A stretch of 64,000 nt of DNA from Triatoma infestans (taxonomy: Eukaryota > Arthropoda > Insecta > Hemiptera > Reduviidae). The stretch spans positions 124,001-188,000 of the forward strand of contig JAAEAF010001125.1 in the NCBI GenBank assembly GCA_011037195.1, given 5' to 3'. Below the pieces are notes generated by a model. It did not search any database. It saw nothing but the letters and a program-made list of their open reading frames with translations, and was not told the origin of the DNA. Shown piece by piece: positions 35,401 through 47,424 of this stretch; the first letter of the stretch is position 1; each line of letters starts with the position of its first letter. The translations under genes and the position numbers were made by a program.

Positions 35401-37454
35401 AAAACAACTCAACGTGGGTTCTTTTAGAGGACAGTGCCCTGTGCCTCCCCCCCGCGCTTTCTCAGTGCACTAGAAGCCTGTTGACAGTTTTCTTCTTAAC
35501 TTTACTACCTCCATACATATTTATGTAGATTTAAAATTCAAAACAAAGTCTTTTAAGAGTCAAGTCTACATTATACTTGGAAACATTTTTGTTCTGAATG
35601 ATTAGAACCTCTCCTTTAAATCTGTACCAGCTGAGATTTCAACCAAACAGGTGCTCATTACAATGATAATAACCACATGGAGTTAATCTGCAGGTGATTG
35701 ATTGCAATATTTGAAATACTAGAATCTGTTGTGCTATGTACTTAACTATATTACAATCTTTAGTCTAATGCTAAAACTATTTTAAGAATGTAAATAGAAA
35801 TAGTGCTTCGCAGGTATTAAGCAATAGTGCAAATTTGGATTGCTTCTAGTGAAAGAAAGGAAATCGAAATGCTCACTGTGCAGGGAAAGGTTGACCCTGA
35901 CGAACATGTTATGTTGGAAGTGTGTCAAGCACTGAGAGCGTAATGGCAGATCTGCCGCATATGTTGTGGGCAAAATTAAAATAGGGAGGTTCGCCTTATA
36001 TTATTAGAGCGCTATATGCTCTCCTGAAGAATACTAATTTGTATAATAAAATTAAGAACAAGTTAATTTAGCTAGATTAGTTAAGTGTTTAGCTCTATTT
36101 TAATGGGTAGTCGAATATAGAATATCCTCCCTAGTATGAATGAGATATGCACTTATTTATTAGCGATAATGTGGGTACGAATGTCTTTAAATTTATCTGG
36201 GGATGTAAGGAAGTTTTATAAAAGTACTTCACCTACACATAGGTATGGGAGTAATAGGGCATTTAATGGTTAAAGAGTACTTCACTCTAAGGTGCACCTT
36301 GCCACTTTCTTTAGAAATGTGATGAATATATATAGATATATATAGATGGATATGACAGTAACTTAAGTTAATTTAATGAAATGAGTGCAGTGGTAGAAAC
36401 TTCGTGGACCCACTTCCTTAATGGTTGTCAAAAGAAATGACACAAATCTCTCTCAAATCACCCCCTCCCTGGTGATGGTCAAGAGGAGAAGTCAGAGCAA
36501 GAACAATGTAAGGCGGTCGTCATCCCGGCTCTAGTGGAATCAATTATAGTAAGAGAAAGTTAAGGAGCGCTAAAAAACTTAAAGTTGATATGTCAAAAAA
36601 ATAAAATAAATAAATAACACCTCAAAAACTAATATTTATAGAACGTACAATTACATTTAAATTATTGGGGGCTGAACATTATCTTAAAAATAAATATTTT
36701 GTATACTGAAAAGCATATAAATATATTTATATATATATATTTTAATAATGGATTTTATATATCACAAATCGTTATTTTTATGGAAAAATATTAAATGGAC
36801 GGAAAAAGAGAGATAATGAAATCAGCATGATTGTACTTCATTATACCCCTATGACCTTTATCAACTTATAAACATAAAAAAAAAGTTTCATATATCCATA
36901 TAAAAATTAACAAGTAACATGAGATATGCCCTAAAAATATCATGGCTATCAAACTTATAAGCATTAATTTCAAAACTAATAAACTTTATTACTATTACCT
37001 CTCTTGTTTGTTTTTTAAAAAATAACTGATTAATGCTAAACAAGGACTAAGCTGTAAAATCCATAGTTTCCTATGGATTTCTATATTATTCAATTAAAAG
37101 CAATATTTTCTCTTTTGCTAACAATGGACAATTAACTGTTTTGTTAAGACTGATAAGATTATTAAAAATAGTAAATATTAGATATTAAAATTCTTAAAAT
37201 GCCCAGATACCTACCTATAAGGGAGGTTCTGGAATACTAAGGTTTAATATGCAGTTTGCCTCTTTATGCTGTAAGATGAGGTAAGGCATTGTGTCAAATT
37301 TTCAACATATTAAAGCTTGATCTTTTAGGTTTCCGCGGTCATTTTCATGAAAAAAACTTAAGATTTTTCGGTCATCAACTTCTGGCAACCCAATAAAGGT
37401 TGGATGTTTTGTGGTAAACATCATCATTATGTGAAAGTGCTTCTTTATTCCTGA
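35401..37454. other. noncoding DNA, no gene
   Basis: A minus-strand family A scrap lies at about 37290-37350 (GTGTCAAATTTTCAAC, TTTTAGGTTTCCGCGG). TA-rich microsatellite-like DNA is near 36320-36350 and 36715-36740. The 63-codon frame at 35782-35973 shows no domain. Confidence 0.45.
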
Positions 37455-37730
37455 TATGCTTCCCCAGATGTGTTCCAGTCATATCTTCTGCTCTACACAG
37501 CGTTCATAAAGGATAGTTGATAACACCTATCGGTTTAGGTGGCTCTGCAAGTAATCATGTCCGGTAAATGGACCAAAGCATGCAACAAATTTTGACCTCG
37601 GTAAATTTGAGGGTACACTGCTGGATATTTCGGTCAGGGCGTCACAATGTTTTCCCGTGGCTTTGCTATGATAATGACATTGCAGGACTGTGATGCGCTC
37701 CTTGTTTATCATAAAAAAATTTCCATATAT
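37455..37730 (-). pseudogene. C-terminal tail of an RNase H-bearing non-LTR retrotransposon
   Basis: On the minus strand, LPRSKFVACFGPFTGHDYLQ followed by SHLNR matches the SRxxLxxxxGxxTGHxxLxxHLxRxG segment that follows RNase H in several insect non-LTR families. After a stop, a shifted frame gives VLSTILYERCVEQKI and LEHIW, equivalent to the SPLCxxC...ETxEHI zinc-knuckle region. It is immediately downstream (minus sense) of a different retrotransposon tail, and one 145-codon frame (37527-37964) spans both by chance. It is nonfunctional. Confidence 0.6.
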
Positions 37731-37759
37731 TATACGATTCTTACACTTTTTTTTATTAG

Positions 37760-38215
37760 GTATTTCCACGGTTTCCATGGTAACCCTACTTCCCCAAAGA
37801 CCATGTGAGGCGGTCTTCCAGTCCTCCTCCGTCAGGGCGCGAGCATCCATGCGTCCTTTCCATGTCATTCTAGGACGCCCTCTTTTTCTTCTTCCAGGAG
37901 AGAACCATAAAAACACTTTCTTTGCCACCTTTCCTCCTCTATTGGCTGAACATGACCAGACCACTGTAGAGACCGCATTTCCAATCGGTCAATACGGTCT
38001 CCTGTGCTTCCATATCCGCACGGATATCTATGTTCCTTCTCCTATGGAGAAGAAAGACCCTCAAACTACGTCTCCGACCGTCCATCTCAAATCCTTTTTT
38101 TCGTTTCGTTTCGGTAAGAACGTCAGAAAGAATGATGCCATCCGCAATGAAGAAATTCCCACCTTGCGTGACAGTACTTTCCACTATCATCCCGAAGAAT
38201 GAGTTTCTTCGTATC
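37760..38215 (-). pseudogene. 3' coding end of an RTE-like retrotransposon
   Basis: The minus-strand frames give ADMEAQETVLTDWKCGLYSG and, after a shift, RGGKVAKKVFLWFSPGRRKR, GRPRMTWKGRMDARALTEED and WKTASHGLWG. GRRKRGRPRMTW followed by an ALTEEDW block is the characteristic end of RTE/BovB-type and related reverse transcriptases. Upstream frames are disrupted. The frames 37690-38202 and 38030-38218 on the plus strand are antisense shadows. Confidence 0.65.
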
Positions 38216-38284
38216 TAATGATATGTCTTAGCTCAAGAGGAATCCATTAAGCAACGGATCGCAGCCTTGGCTTGTCCTAACCTG

Positions 38285-38345
38285 ATTCACGAAGATGAAA
38301 ATCTGAAACCGGTCACAACCAAGAAAATGAAGCCAACAAAATGAG
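38285..38345 (+). mobile_element. diverged family B fragment
   Basis: CACGAAGATGAAAATCTGAA, then ACCGGTCACAACCAAGAAAA and TGAAGCC, follow family B from the hairpin to the ACCACAAAATGAAGC block. The stem here is AGAT/ATCT instead of GGGC/GCCC, so base pairing is kept with different bases. Confidence 0.55.
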
Positions 38346-38394
38346 GACAGATGCAATCGTAGAATTAAATGAGTTTATAAGAGAATAGGTTGAC

Positions 38395-38560
38395 CCAAAG
38401 TGTGACTTTACTGAACAGATTTTTCAGTTTTCTACTATTTTCTCCATAAAGACACCATAGGTTTCCATTAAAACTTGGTATACCTAGTAACTTTAAATAG
38501 TCCTATCACTTTTATCTCTAACTTTTTTAGGAATTGATTTTAGTGGGGTACTGGGGGAAG
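38395..38560 (-). repeat. family A unit, minus strand
   Basis: AAGTGTGACTTTACTGAACA, TTTTCAGTTTTC, CTATCACTTTTATCTCTAAC and GGAATTGATTTTAG are minus-oriented unit blocks. From 38561 to 39599 there is only AT-rich DNA, with a head-like TGTGATTGCTTCACACCAAA at about 38688 and a plus-oriented scrap near 38840-38870. Confidence 0.55.
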
Positions 38561-39599
38561 TGGGATACTGGGATTTTAGTGCGGAAGTTTAGATTCTCCG
38601 TTGAAAATAAAATATTCAGTAAAAATTATAAGTTGAAGAAAATTTGTCAAACATAACGATGTAAACTGCAATAATAGAAGGTCGTGTGATTGCTTCACAC
38701 CAAATGTTTTCTAATACTTAACAAACATACGATATTTACCATACATAGCAGAATGGTGATAACTTTGAATATTAAATAATTACTGGAAAATTAGGACGAA
38801 ATATTTCAATAAAACTGAAATCGCAATTTTTCATGAAAATGGCCGCGGCAACCTAAAAGTTCATATCGCAAATTTTTTTAAAACAAATTCATAAAGCACA
38901 TATAATATGAAAAAAACTAGCTCTCTGGCTAGCCAAAATAATCTATTATTTGTAAAATGATAACAAGAACATAAATATATAAACGTGTCGTGTTCCTGTT
39001 AGTATTACAGAAGATAGTATAGAATTAGGTAAGAAGTACGCACGCGTCATAGAGTATTGTAACATTGTATTATAATGTATCCTCAACATTATTGTTGCTG
39101 TAACGTTTTATTACTATTATACTACTATGTAGTTATTATTTTTTATAGCACACAGTAAACTATATACTCTTCAAACTTCAAACAACCGTGATCTACCATA
39201 AATTTCTTGTAGTTCGACACTAAAAATTTTAAAAATATAATTTTGTTTTACTTTTATATTATTTCGGTAAAAAGAATTGCCTAAATTTTGCTGGTTTAAA
39301 TGTAAAAATCCCGTTAAAAATTATTAACCATTACTTAATCTTATTATGGGCACAATATACAGTTTAGACAAGAAACAAACTTGCGACACCTTGCACACAT
39401 CTTTCTCCATTCAAACCTGGTGTGTTGATTGATTAAAAGATGGGTTACTGCTTTCTTGAACAACTAGGTTTAAGGAGGCAGCAAAGTAATAGACAAAATT
39501 ATCTTCAATTCTTATAAGTTTTGGCATTAACATACCTTGTAGCCGGAAAATTTAATATGACTACTTTTGAGAAGTTTTAATATTCAGACAAAATTTGGA

Positions 39600-39980
39600 G
39601 TTTGACTTACTTGATACTGGTTTTAGAATTTCTCAAAAATAACTACTACGATTTCCTTTAAACTCTGGATGCTAACTGCACAGATATAACAAATCTATCA
39701 GCTTTATTTTCCTCATTTTTCCGAAAAAAATTAATTTTAGTTATTTCTAAGGCGTTTATAGCGTTAACTTTCAAATATTAGGTACTTCAATGTTATTAAT
39801 GCTCTCTTCTGGACTATAATGTAATCACTTATAATCCCCTACCTAAGCCCACCAGCTCTATATTTAATGTTAGGAAAAGTGAGCAAAATTAAGTTTAAAG
39901 AAAATGTGTCATTTTTTACATAATTGTATTAACAGCATAAGAGATTATCGTGTGATTGTTTCACACCTTCTACTGCATAT
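39600..39980 (-). repeat. family A repeat, minus strand, unit to head
   Basis: ACGATTTCCTTTAAACTCTG, GTTAACTTTCAAATATTAG, GCTCTCTTCTGGACTATAAT and ACAGCATAAGAGATTATCGT, then GTGATTGTTTCACACC. It shows the second form of the first unit, shared with 53080-53200. Confidence 0.65.
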
Positions 39981-41279
39981 TAAATGCAAATGTTTCCACT
40001 GGGGCGATATTATTATTTGTGTGTAGTAGAGTATTAGTCTGTATGTTATCTGAGGCATCCCCTCCCCAGTCAATAAGTACAACAGTGTAGATGCAGGCCT
40101 AAGTACACAATATTTAAACGAATCCGTTAGAGTTGATTTCAAGAAATCAATAAAATTCCTTAGTAAAGTAGGAAATCTTGGCGATAAGTGAATGTTATTA
40201 AATTAAAATTTTCACGATTTGTTGTTTTTGAGTAATTATATCGATAAAATCTTGTTTTCCTTGCTCTGCAAACCTCAAAGCACTTCAATATATTATTGTG
40301 GTGCTGCCTTAGTTTAAATGCACAAATCATGCAAGCATTGACGAATACAAGAACCAGAAATGTCTAAGCACTGTTGAATAAAACAATCGTTTTAGCAAAT
40401 AATTATATAATAATAAGGAAGATAGGCGTCAAATAAATAAAAAAAAGCCGTGTAAAATGTTGAACAGTAAGTGATAATAGCTATAAAAATATCCAATATT
40501 GTTACTGTGTACAACCTTCACAGCAATTGCAACCAACAGTAATATTTTAAATGTTTACGTTTTTAATTTACACGATGGCAATAGAGTTTAGATACGGCCT
40601 TGATTTCTGTGGACTCATATGTAAGATTTCTCATGCATATCACATTCCATACGTCATTGTATAATAATGAACTTTACAAACTCATAATTAAAGCAAAGAA
40701 GAAAAAGAAGAAGTAATCAACAATTTTCCCAAATTTGCACTTTCTAAATATCTTCGCTTTTCTTCAATGTAACTTCCTGCATAAAAATAGTAATGTGCTG
40801 ATGGATACTACTCCAGAATTGAAATGAATTCCCTAGACGATGAACCATGCACATATCTGGATGGGGCAGAACGAATAAAAAGAAGGATGCTAAGATGGAG
40901 AAAATCTAGAAAAAAATCTGACGTTTACTACTAAGCACTTTCTCGTAACAGAAAACTAAAGTTGGACCATCTCTGGCACTTTTATTATTACTTTTTAATA
41001 ATTGATGTCACACACACAAAATTGTTCAGTAAATTACAGACAATACAATTCTTTCCGTTTTCTTTTGTTCAAAATAATTATTTTTCTTTATTTTAAGTCA
41101 TAATGAGAGAAAAGTGGATTAGTTGCAGAAAAAAAGAAGTTTTTCCCTCTCCTTCAAAAAATCTGTTCCCCCCCTGCGCGTTACCAAAGGAATGCATAGA
41201 ATTGTGATTTTAACGCTATGCCGATAGTAATACAAGTATTTCGACTTAATATTCTATTTAGGTCAGAGTTACTCTGTAA
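39981..41279. other. AT-rich DNA, no feature recognised
   Basis: No gene or fossil is recognised. A less AT-rich patch near 40830-40910 gives no identifiable peptide. Confidence 0.5.
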
Positions 41280-41520
41280 ACTTCGTTAAAAAACAAAACA
41301 ATCTGCATGAAACAATTATAGGCTTTCTCTTACAGCAAAATCCTCACAGAATAATTACTAAATCTTCAATTAACCTAAAGTAAATAATTTGACAAATGTT
41401 TCAAAAAAAAAAAAATCTAATGTAAAACGACTCTTTCTTATGTACACAATACGAAATTCACAAATTTCCCTTAAACTTGGAATTTTTATTCTAACTAGAA
41501 TGTCATAACATAAATAGAGT
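41280..41520 (+). repeat. two family A head pieces in tandem
   Basis: ATCTGCATGAAACAATTATA, then GGCTTTCTCTTACAG, starts at 41300. A second head-like block, ATCTAATGTAAAACGACTCT with TTTCCCTTAAACTTGGAATT, starts at about 41413. Confidence 0.55.
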
Positions 41521-41754
41521 GGTAGTGGGGATATATGTTGGTTGCAATTTAATACTTAAATGTGATCACATAGTAGCCCACAACGAAGAGCGTAAATCAA
41601 ACACCAATGATATAGAAATATAAAAATACAGATTCTCCTGATTCGCCGCCCCCCAAATTCTGGAAAAATTGGTCTTCTATCCATGCTTTTTATATTCCCT
41701 ATAAAGATGGTAGAACCATATATTCTATTAAAGAGGCATCTTAGAGGAAAGGCT

Positions 41755-42390
41755 AACATACCTCACAGAGCCCCAGAAATCACTTTTGTAGGAAAAATGT
41801 TTTAAATAAAAAAACGTACTCACACACACACACACACACACCGACAGTCGATTTGTTCATGCTCAGAGAACCCAACAACACGTGTTCGGGTGAAAACTTA
41901 AATTTATAAAATTTGACCCTTGGTCTTACGATAATAGAGAAAGTAAATATTTTGAAGTGAAACACTTGCACTACTTTCTCTTGTTGCAGTTAATTCAATT
42001 ATAATAAAATTGAAATTTTCTTTAAACTTGGAATTGATATGCAAATGTATTATGGCATAGAAGTTCAAAGAAAATTGTGGGAGCCATACTTGAAAAACTG
42101 AAAAACTATCCAGCGAAGTCGCACTTCTGATTGATATATTTTGACCAAAATCTTATTGTCAGACGCGGTGATGGAATATAAAGTTTGTGCTTCCTGAGGT
42201 TTCTTATTTCTGAGATATTTTATTCACTCACACACACACACACACACTCACACACAAAACTCGCTAAAAAAAATTTATCGTAACTCGGGGGAGCTCAAAA
42301 CACGTGATTCCGGTGAAAACTCACTTTCGAAAATTTAACACGATCGTAAAACTTCCTCTTTAAGACAGCAATAGGTCACAGTAAAAATTT
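41755..42390 (+). repeat. two family A copies joined tail to head
   Basis: Copy 1 (41755-41946) has GGAAAAATGTTTTAAATAAA, a CA run, GGGTGAAAACTTAAATTTAT and GATAATAGAGAAAGTAA. Eleven bases later copy 2 begins (41958) with GTGAAACACTTGCACTACTT and TCTCTTGTTGCAGTTAATTC. It runs through TCGCACTTCTGATTGATATA, CAGACGCGGTGATGG, a second CA run and GATCGTAAAACTTCC, ending near 42390. Copy 2 is a compact head-to-tail example with an internal deletion. Confidence 0.75.
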
Positions 42391-44214
42391 AATTTGGCAT
42401 CTTCTATGAAGATTTTGCTGGTGAAGGAAGACATAAGTAACAGATTTTGAATTTATGTTTCAACTTCTTCTTTAACAACAACCTAACCTGATAAGGCTGA
42501 AAATATAACCATAGAAGCTCATACATTGCCTCCGTATATCGTGTGAGTCTCTTAAGACAATTCCAATTCTTTATCACAACAAGAGCTGAGCACATATGCA
42601 CAGAAATCGGACAAACAAAACCGGAGCCCTTCAGGTAGCGGGCATAATGACAAATTACGACAACAAATGAAGACAGAAAAGACAAGATAAACAGGAAACG
42701 GCTATCCATTGAAATATAATAATTACTAAACAAAAATCACATAATGTTTGAGAGTGCATTATTTTATGCATTTAGCTCCAATGTTTTTATTAAATTAATA
42801 ATTTTTACCTTGAAGTAAGCGTGTTTCAAGGAGAATCTCAATAATCAACTTTTTAATTGTGATCAATTTTGTATTTTACCACAACCACATTTGATTAAAT
42901 TAAAATAATTTATTACTTTCATGCCTTTTATATCGTTATGTAAATGACGTTGTTTATAGAGAAAAAAAAGGAATTGAATTTCAAGGAATATTTCTCATAT
43001 TTTAATTATTTTGAAATCTTAATTATACAAATTTAATTTAGCATCTTGCGGAAAAAGAATATGATATACTTTAGTAAGGGGTTTAATAAACAAATATAAC
43101 GACAAAATGAGTATTTCTGAAGCTTCTTCTCTATCAGAAGTATTTATTTATCTGTATCAGAAGTGTGTTATGTGCGTTGAAAAGATTTGCATTTGATATC
43201 GAAATAAATCTTCTTTTTTGAAATCCCAAATTTTCATTTTTCTACATATTCTACACTGTTATTCGTATCGTCGTGCCAAATATCTCATGCCTCTGTGATG
43301 GCATATGACAAGTCAAATTAGTTCCCTGCTATCCACAAGGAATGCCAAGGTCGTATAAAAGGAAACGAAGCCAACCAAGGGTTGGGGATGAAGCACCGTC
43401 CTACTTCCCCTACCACAGGGGTCTAAATTGAAGGAAAAAAGGACAGTGGAGGCCCCATTCTATCACCTTGTTGAAGAGCGAAGACATCTTCCGTGCGATC
43501 AGCCAACGACAAATATCCAGTCTACACATCAGCACTTGCCTAACTCTCAGTCTCTCACTGAGTTTCTCTTCCTGTCTCTTAATCTCATACGTCAAGTCCT
43601 TAGAATCATAAGCGTACATATATTAATTATAGTGCAGTAGTAATAGCATTTAGTTATTAATTTTAAACCCCTGAAACTCCCTCTACACCTCTATGATCTA
43701 GATATCAGCAACATCCTTGTCATGGATAACGCTGTCTTCTCTTTTGCCATGATGTTTTCAATGTAGTTCATAAATCCTATCCCTGTCTTTTGTCTACGTT
43801 GTCTAAGCTCATTTCTGACATTTTACATCTCACTTTCACATCCTTTTGCCTTCTGCACTGTATTATCGAATCACTCAACCGTCGAGCCTCCATGTTAACA
43901 AGAGGTTCCAATCCAAGTTAATCCTTGTTCTTCCATTTATTAAAGACCTAGTCTCCTCTTCAGTATCAAGAAAGGTCATTTCAGCTTCCATGCCCCGGTT
44001 TGCATATATGATCATTCTAGCCTAAGGAGTGGATACTCTCGCAGCCTTCCATCTAATAAAAGAACGTAAAACTAACCATATTTCTTTCTAAATGTCACAT
44101 AAGGGCTAATAAATATAGAACCCTAACAATGAAGATAATTTATGCACTTTAAACACTAACCATCATGATGGGGCACTTAGTCTCGGTGCAACAGGGCAGC
44201 GAACTTACTGCTGT
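42391..44214. other. noncoding DNA with unassigned less AT-rich block
   Basis: A 109-codon minus-strand frame (42404-42733) has a hydrophobic start but no recognised domain. By rough calculation an ORF of this length is expected by chance once or twice here. The segment 43340-44060 is less AT-rich; its minus strand translates to plausible stretches such as ARRLSDSIIQCRRQKDVKVR near 43870-43930 without identifiable homology. Confidence 0.35.
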
Positions 44215-44690
44215 AACAGCAAGTATTGCGAATGTGTTAAATTTTCGGAATTGAGTTTCAACATAAATACAGCTGAAGATTCCCTGAGGACGAACAAATG
44301 TTTTCAGTGATAGTCACCCTCGCTCGCTCCCTCTGTGTGTGTGTGTGGGTGTGTGGGTGTGTGTGTGTGTAATTTTGTATGAACAAAATAACTCAAAAAT
44401 GAAAAATCGTAGGAAGCTAAAGCTTGATTTCTATTTCAGGACTCTATTGCATTTGACATGATGATTTCAATGAAAACCCAGAAATGCAAGTATGACTTGA
44501 ATAATTTTTTTTTTTTCAGTTTTTCTTAACTTTCTAATTACTCTAAAGGTTTTTTCTTTAAAGTTCGTAAACATTACATATACTGAAATATTTTTCTGCG
44601 AAAGTAAGCTTCTATCTCAATCGTCACTCAGTACAATAAATTTATAGGATTAACTCTTATAAATCATTTTTATAAAAAATATTGCTACAA
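44215..44690 (-). repeat. family A repeat, minus strand, with GT microsatellite
   Basis: The minus-oriented tail CAGCAAGTATTGCGAATGTG, TTGAGTTTCAACATAAATAC and a GT run (44331-44370) are followed by AATAACTCAAAAATGAAAAA and TCGTAGGAAGCTAAAGCTTG. It continues into the duplicated segment at 44697. Confidence 0.7.
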
Positions 44691-44696
44691 TTCCAA

Positions 44697-45085
44697 ATTT
44701 GAAGAAAATATGTGAACCAGAAGTCTGACTTTACAGAATATTTATGAATTTTTTGGAACTTTCTCGACAACGACTGCAATGTTTTTCTTTGAGAATTTGT
44801 GATGCCAACTGCACCGGTATAAATTTAATACGTTTAATAAAAGTATTTCCGTTTCTGTATACATTCCGTTTGTGCGGAATCTGTAATGTTAGATTTCAAA
44901 AGTCATTGAAAATGTAAAAAGATGCAGTAATGAGGCACTTACAATTTGGAATGGAGTGGGGAGAGAGCGCGCGATATTTCCTTTTACAGCAACTGGAATA
45001 AATAAAAAGTCAGTTTATTCTTTATTGGCAGATGATAAAAAAAAATTATCACAGTTCAATTGAAAGTCTTGTTTTTAAAAAGGGA
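44697..45085. repeat. duplicated segment, copy 1
   Basis: This 389-bp segment recurs in the same orientation at 46509-46915 with only scattered substitutions, two small indels and an expanded GA run in copy 2. Shared anchors include ATTTGAAGAAAATATGTGAA at the start and GTCTTGTTTTTAAAAAGGGA at the end. Part of it is family A (minus strand), but the similarity is far higher than between other family A copies. Confidence 0.85.
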
Positions 45086-46508
45086 ATCCAAGGCTAAACA
45101 GTGTTAAAAGCTACTAAAACACACACTTTAAATTTAAACGGACTCAATTCACACACCAAATCGATTCCAACTTGTTATCTGTCAAGAGCTACAAAAAATT
45201 ATCAATATGATATTGAAATTACGAAATTTCAGCTACAGTAACAATAGTGTTTAGAATTGATTTTTTTTTCATTTATCAGCGAACAAAAGGCCCACCACTC
45301 AGTTCGTCGCCACTGTAAACATAAAATATTATTGTTGCCTTATCCCTTGCCCTCTGTTCTTCATACATAAACACAATTTAATAAACAGAAAATAGAGTAC
45401 ACAAAGCTGGCTCTAATTTATTTCAATTCATAATCACTGGTACGAGCCCCCTTTTAAAGTCAACTACGGTTCCCTGGCACAAGTGGAAGATTTATGAACC
45501 CTAAGTTGAGAACCCTTTCTAACGCAGCTAAACCACAAATTATTAAAGAAAACAACCTTCTGAAAAATGCATAAGTTTGCCAGTTCTTACATAACTATAA
45601 TCACAATGAAACGAAAGCTTTTGACATGGCTTTTAAGAATTCTTCTTTAAATTGTTCGGTGCAGCAACTCGTAAATAGGCCAAAGTGTTGTTGAGAAATG
45701 TTTAACTAAAGAAATCTGGCCACGTCTGGAAACGTTTGCGATTTTTGAAATCAATTAACCGGGTGAAGAAGTGTATAGGTTTATACAAGAATTTTGAATT
45801 TTGTATAATTTTTATAATTCATATAATTTCAGAGATATTTTGTAAACCTTTATTGCAATGTTTTTTAATATGAGCTAAAAGTATTAGCGCAAATTGTATA
45901 TATCTTTATATACAGGTGAGAATGAGAAATATTAAAATTTAAATGAGAGATTGGTAAATCGCATTATGAGTTCTGCAGTATTTTGATGAATTGAAAGAAA
46001 AAAAAATCTCATACACTCAGAATATTTTCTGTGAAAACTCAACTTGGAAAATTTGACCCGATAAAGTAAAAATAGAGATGTCGCTAAATATACCCTTGTG
46101 TTGCCGAACCTTTACCATTTACAATAAATGTTACATAAGCATTTAAATTTTAAATTGTTAAAAACATTTTTTATTATTTTACAAAAGTATATAAAGTTTA
46201 GAAAATAAAAGTAATTACAATTTGACGACAATATTACTAGGTTTTTGGAAGCAGAAATTTTGTCTAGGTTTTTTTGAAAAGAAGTAGTTGTAAGAGCCGC
46301 GGGCCGCCACATTACGACCCCTGATCTTAAACATTCCTATTTCCACAAAAACACCTACATTTATGACAGGTAAATGAATATTATAATTTGTCTGCCTCTA
46401 GATATATGAATGCAAATAAAATGTAAAAGATACGGGAGCTTATAAAATGATTTTCCTTGCATGGTATCTATTTTTTTGGAAAATGTATAATGAAAGTTTC
46501 TTAATGAG
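45086..46508. other. spacer between duplicated segments
   Basis: No gene is recognised. A family A tail piece lies at about 46005-46075 (TTTTCTGTGAAAACTCAACT, GAAAATTTGACCCGATAAAG). The block 45280-45540 is less AT-rich but unassigned. Confidence 0.5.
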
Positions 46509-46915
46509 ATTTGAAGAAAATATGTGAACCAGAAGTCTGACTTTACAGAATATTTATGAATTTTTTGGAACTTTCTCGACAGCGACTACAATGTTTTTCT
46601 TTTAGAATTTGTGCCAACTGCACGATATCCGGTATAAATTTAATACTTTTATATAAAAGTATTTCCGTTGCTGTATACATTCCGTTTGTGCGGAATCTGT
46701 AATGTTATATTGCAAAGGTCATTGAAAATGTAAAAAGATGCAGTAATGAGGCACTTACGATTTGGAATGGAGTGGGGAGAGAGAGAGAGAGAGAGAGCGC
46801 GTGATATTTCCTTTTACAGCAACAGGAAAAAACAAAAATTCAGTTTATTCTTTATTGGCAGATGATAAAAAAAAACTATCACAGTTCAATTGAAAGTCTT
46901 GTTTTTAAAAAGGGA
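46509..46915. repeat. duplicated segment, copy 2
   Basis: It pairs with 44697-45085, about 1.8 kb upstream in direct orientation. Differences include a GA dinucleotide expansion at 46777-46797, where copy 1 has GAGAGAGCGCGCG. From 46916 to 47269 only AT-rich DNA is seen. Confidence 0.85.
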
Positions 46916-47269
46916 CAGAAGGGAGAGAGTTAGAGAGAGAGAAACCAATATCAATTTAAGAGACTTGTTAAATAATTATACACATATAAGTTTACTAGTT
47001 TACCTATGCAACTTAATTACCTGTTACACTATTATGATAATTGATAGATAGTATGTTAAATGGGCCGACCTTGACACACATATTAAATAAATTGCAACAG
47101 TTCAATACTAAACAAATTAATAACGAAACATGCTCACCCTATTATGAGTTAACAATTGGAAAGTGAGAGAAATAAAAAAGAAAGGAAACAGACTGCTACA
47201 TTATTACCAATGTCAGCTGGTTAACATACTTAGTTAACCGTTTGCATTTAGAAAGATAATTCTACACCT

Positions 47270-47320
47270 ACAAAAAAAATTACAATACTTCCTCTTAGTA
47301 GGAGTAAGAGGAAGTAAAAA
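47270..47320 (+). repeat. family A tail with complete terminal hairpin
   Basis: TACAATACTTCCTCTTAGTA, then GGAGTAAGAGGAAGTAAAAA. The two halves CTTCCTCTTA and TAAGAGGAAG form an uninterrupted hairpin, the clearest example of the family A end structure. Confidence 0.65.
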
Positions 47321-47424
47321 GTTCTATATACAAATGCCTCTATCCCACCTTTTACGTGGATAAATAGAGTGCGTGCTTTACTACCAGAAAAATGAAATTC
47401 TTTTTTATCAGATACTAAAGCTTG

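Noticed and set aside
37771..37784. GTTTCCATGGTAAC as an RFX X-box
   Set aside because: It lies inside the coding remnant of a retrotransposon (the VTMETVE segment), so there is no promoter context.
37690..38202. 170-codon plus-strand ORF as a gene
   Set aside because: It is antisense to the RTE-like tail (GRPRMTW on the minus strand). The open frame reflects the composition of the opposite coding strand.
37323..38862. Inverted pair (TTTTAGGTTTCCGCGG near 37330 and CCGCGGCAACCTAAAA near 38846) as terminal repeats of a 1.5-kb transposon
   Set aside because: Both match the TACCTAAACGG / TGCGGTGATG region of family A in opposite orientation, so they are two separate old A copies.
42404..42733. 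109-codon minus-strand ORF with a hydrophobic N-terminus as a candidate secreted protein
   Set aside because: At about one third GC a stop-free run of this length is expected roughly once or twice per 64 kb on six frames. No domain is recognised and no splice or promoter context supports it.
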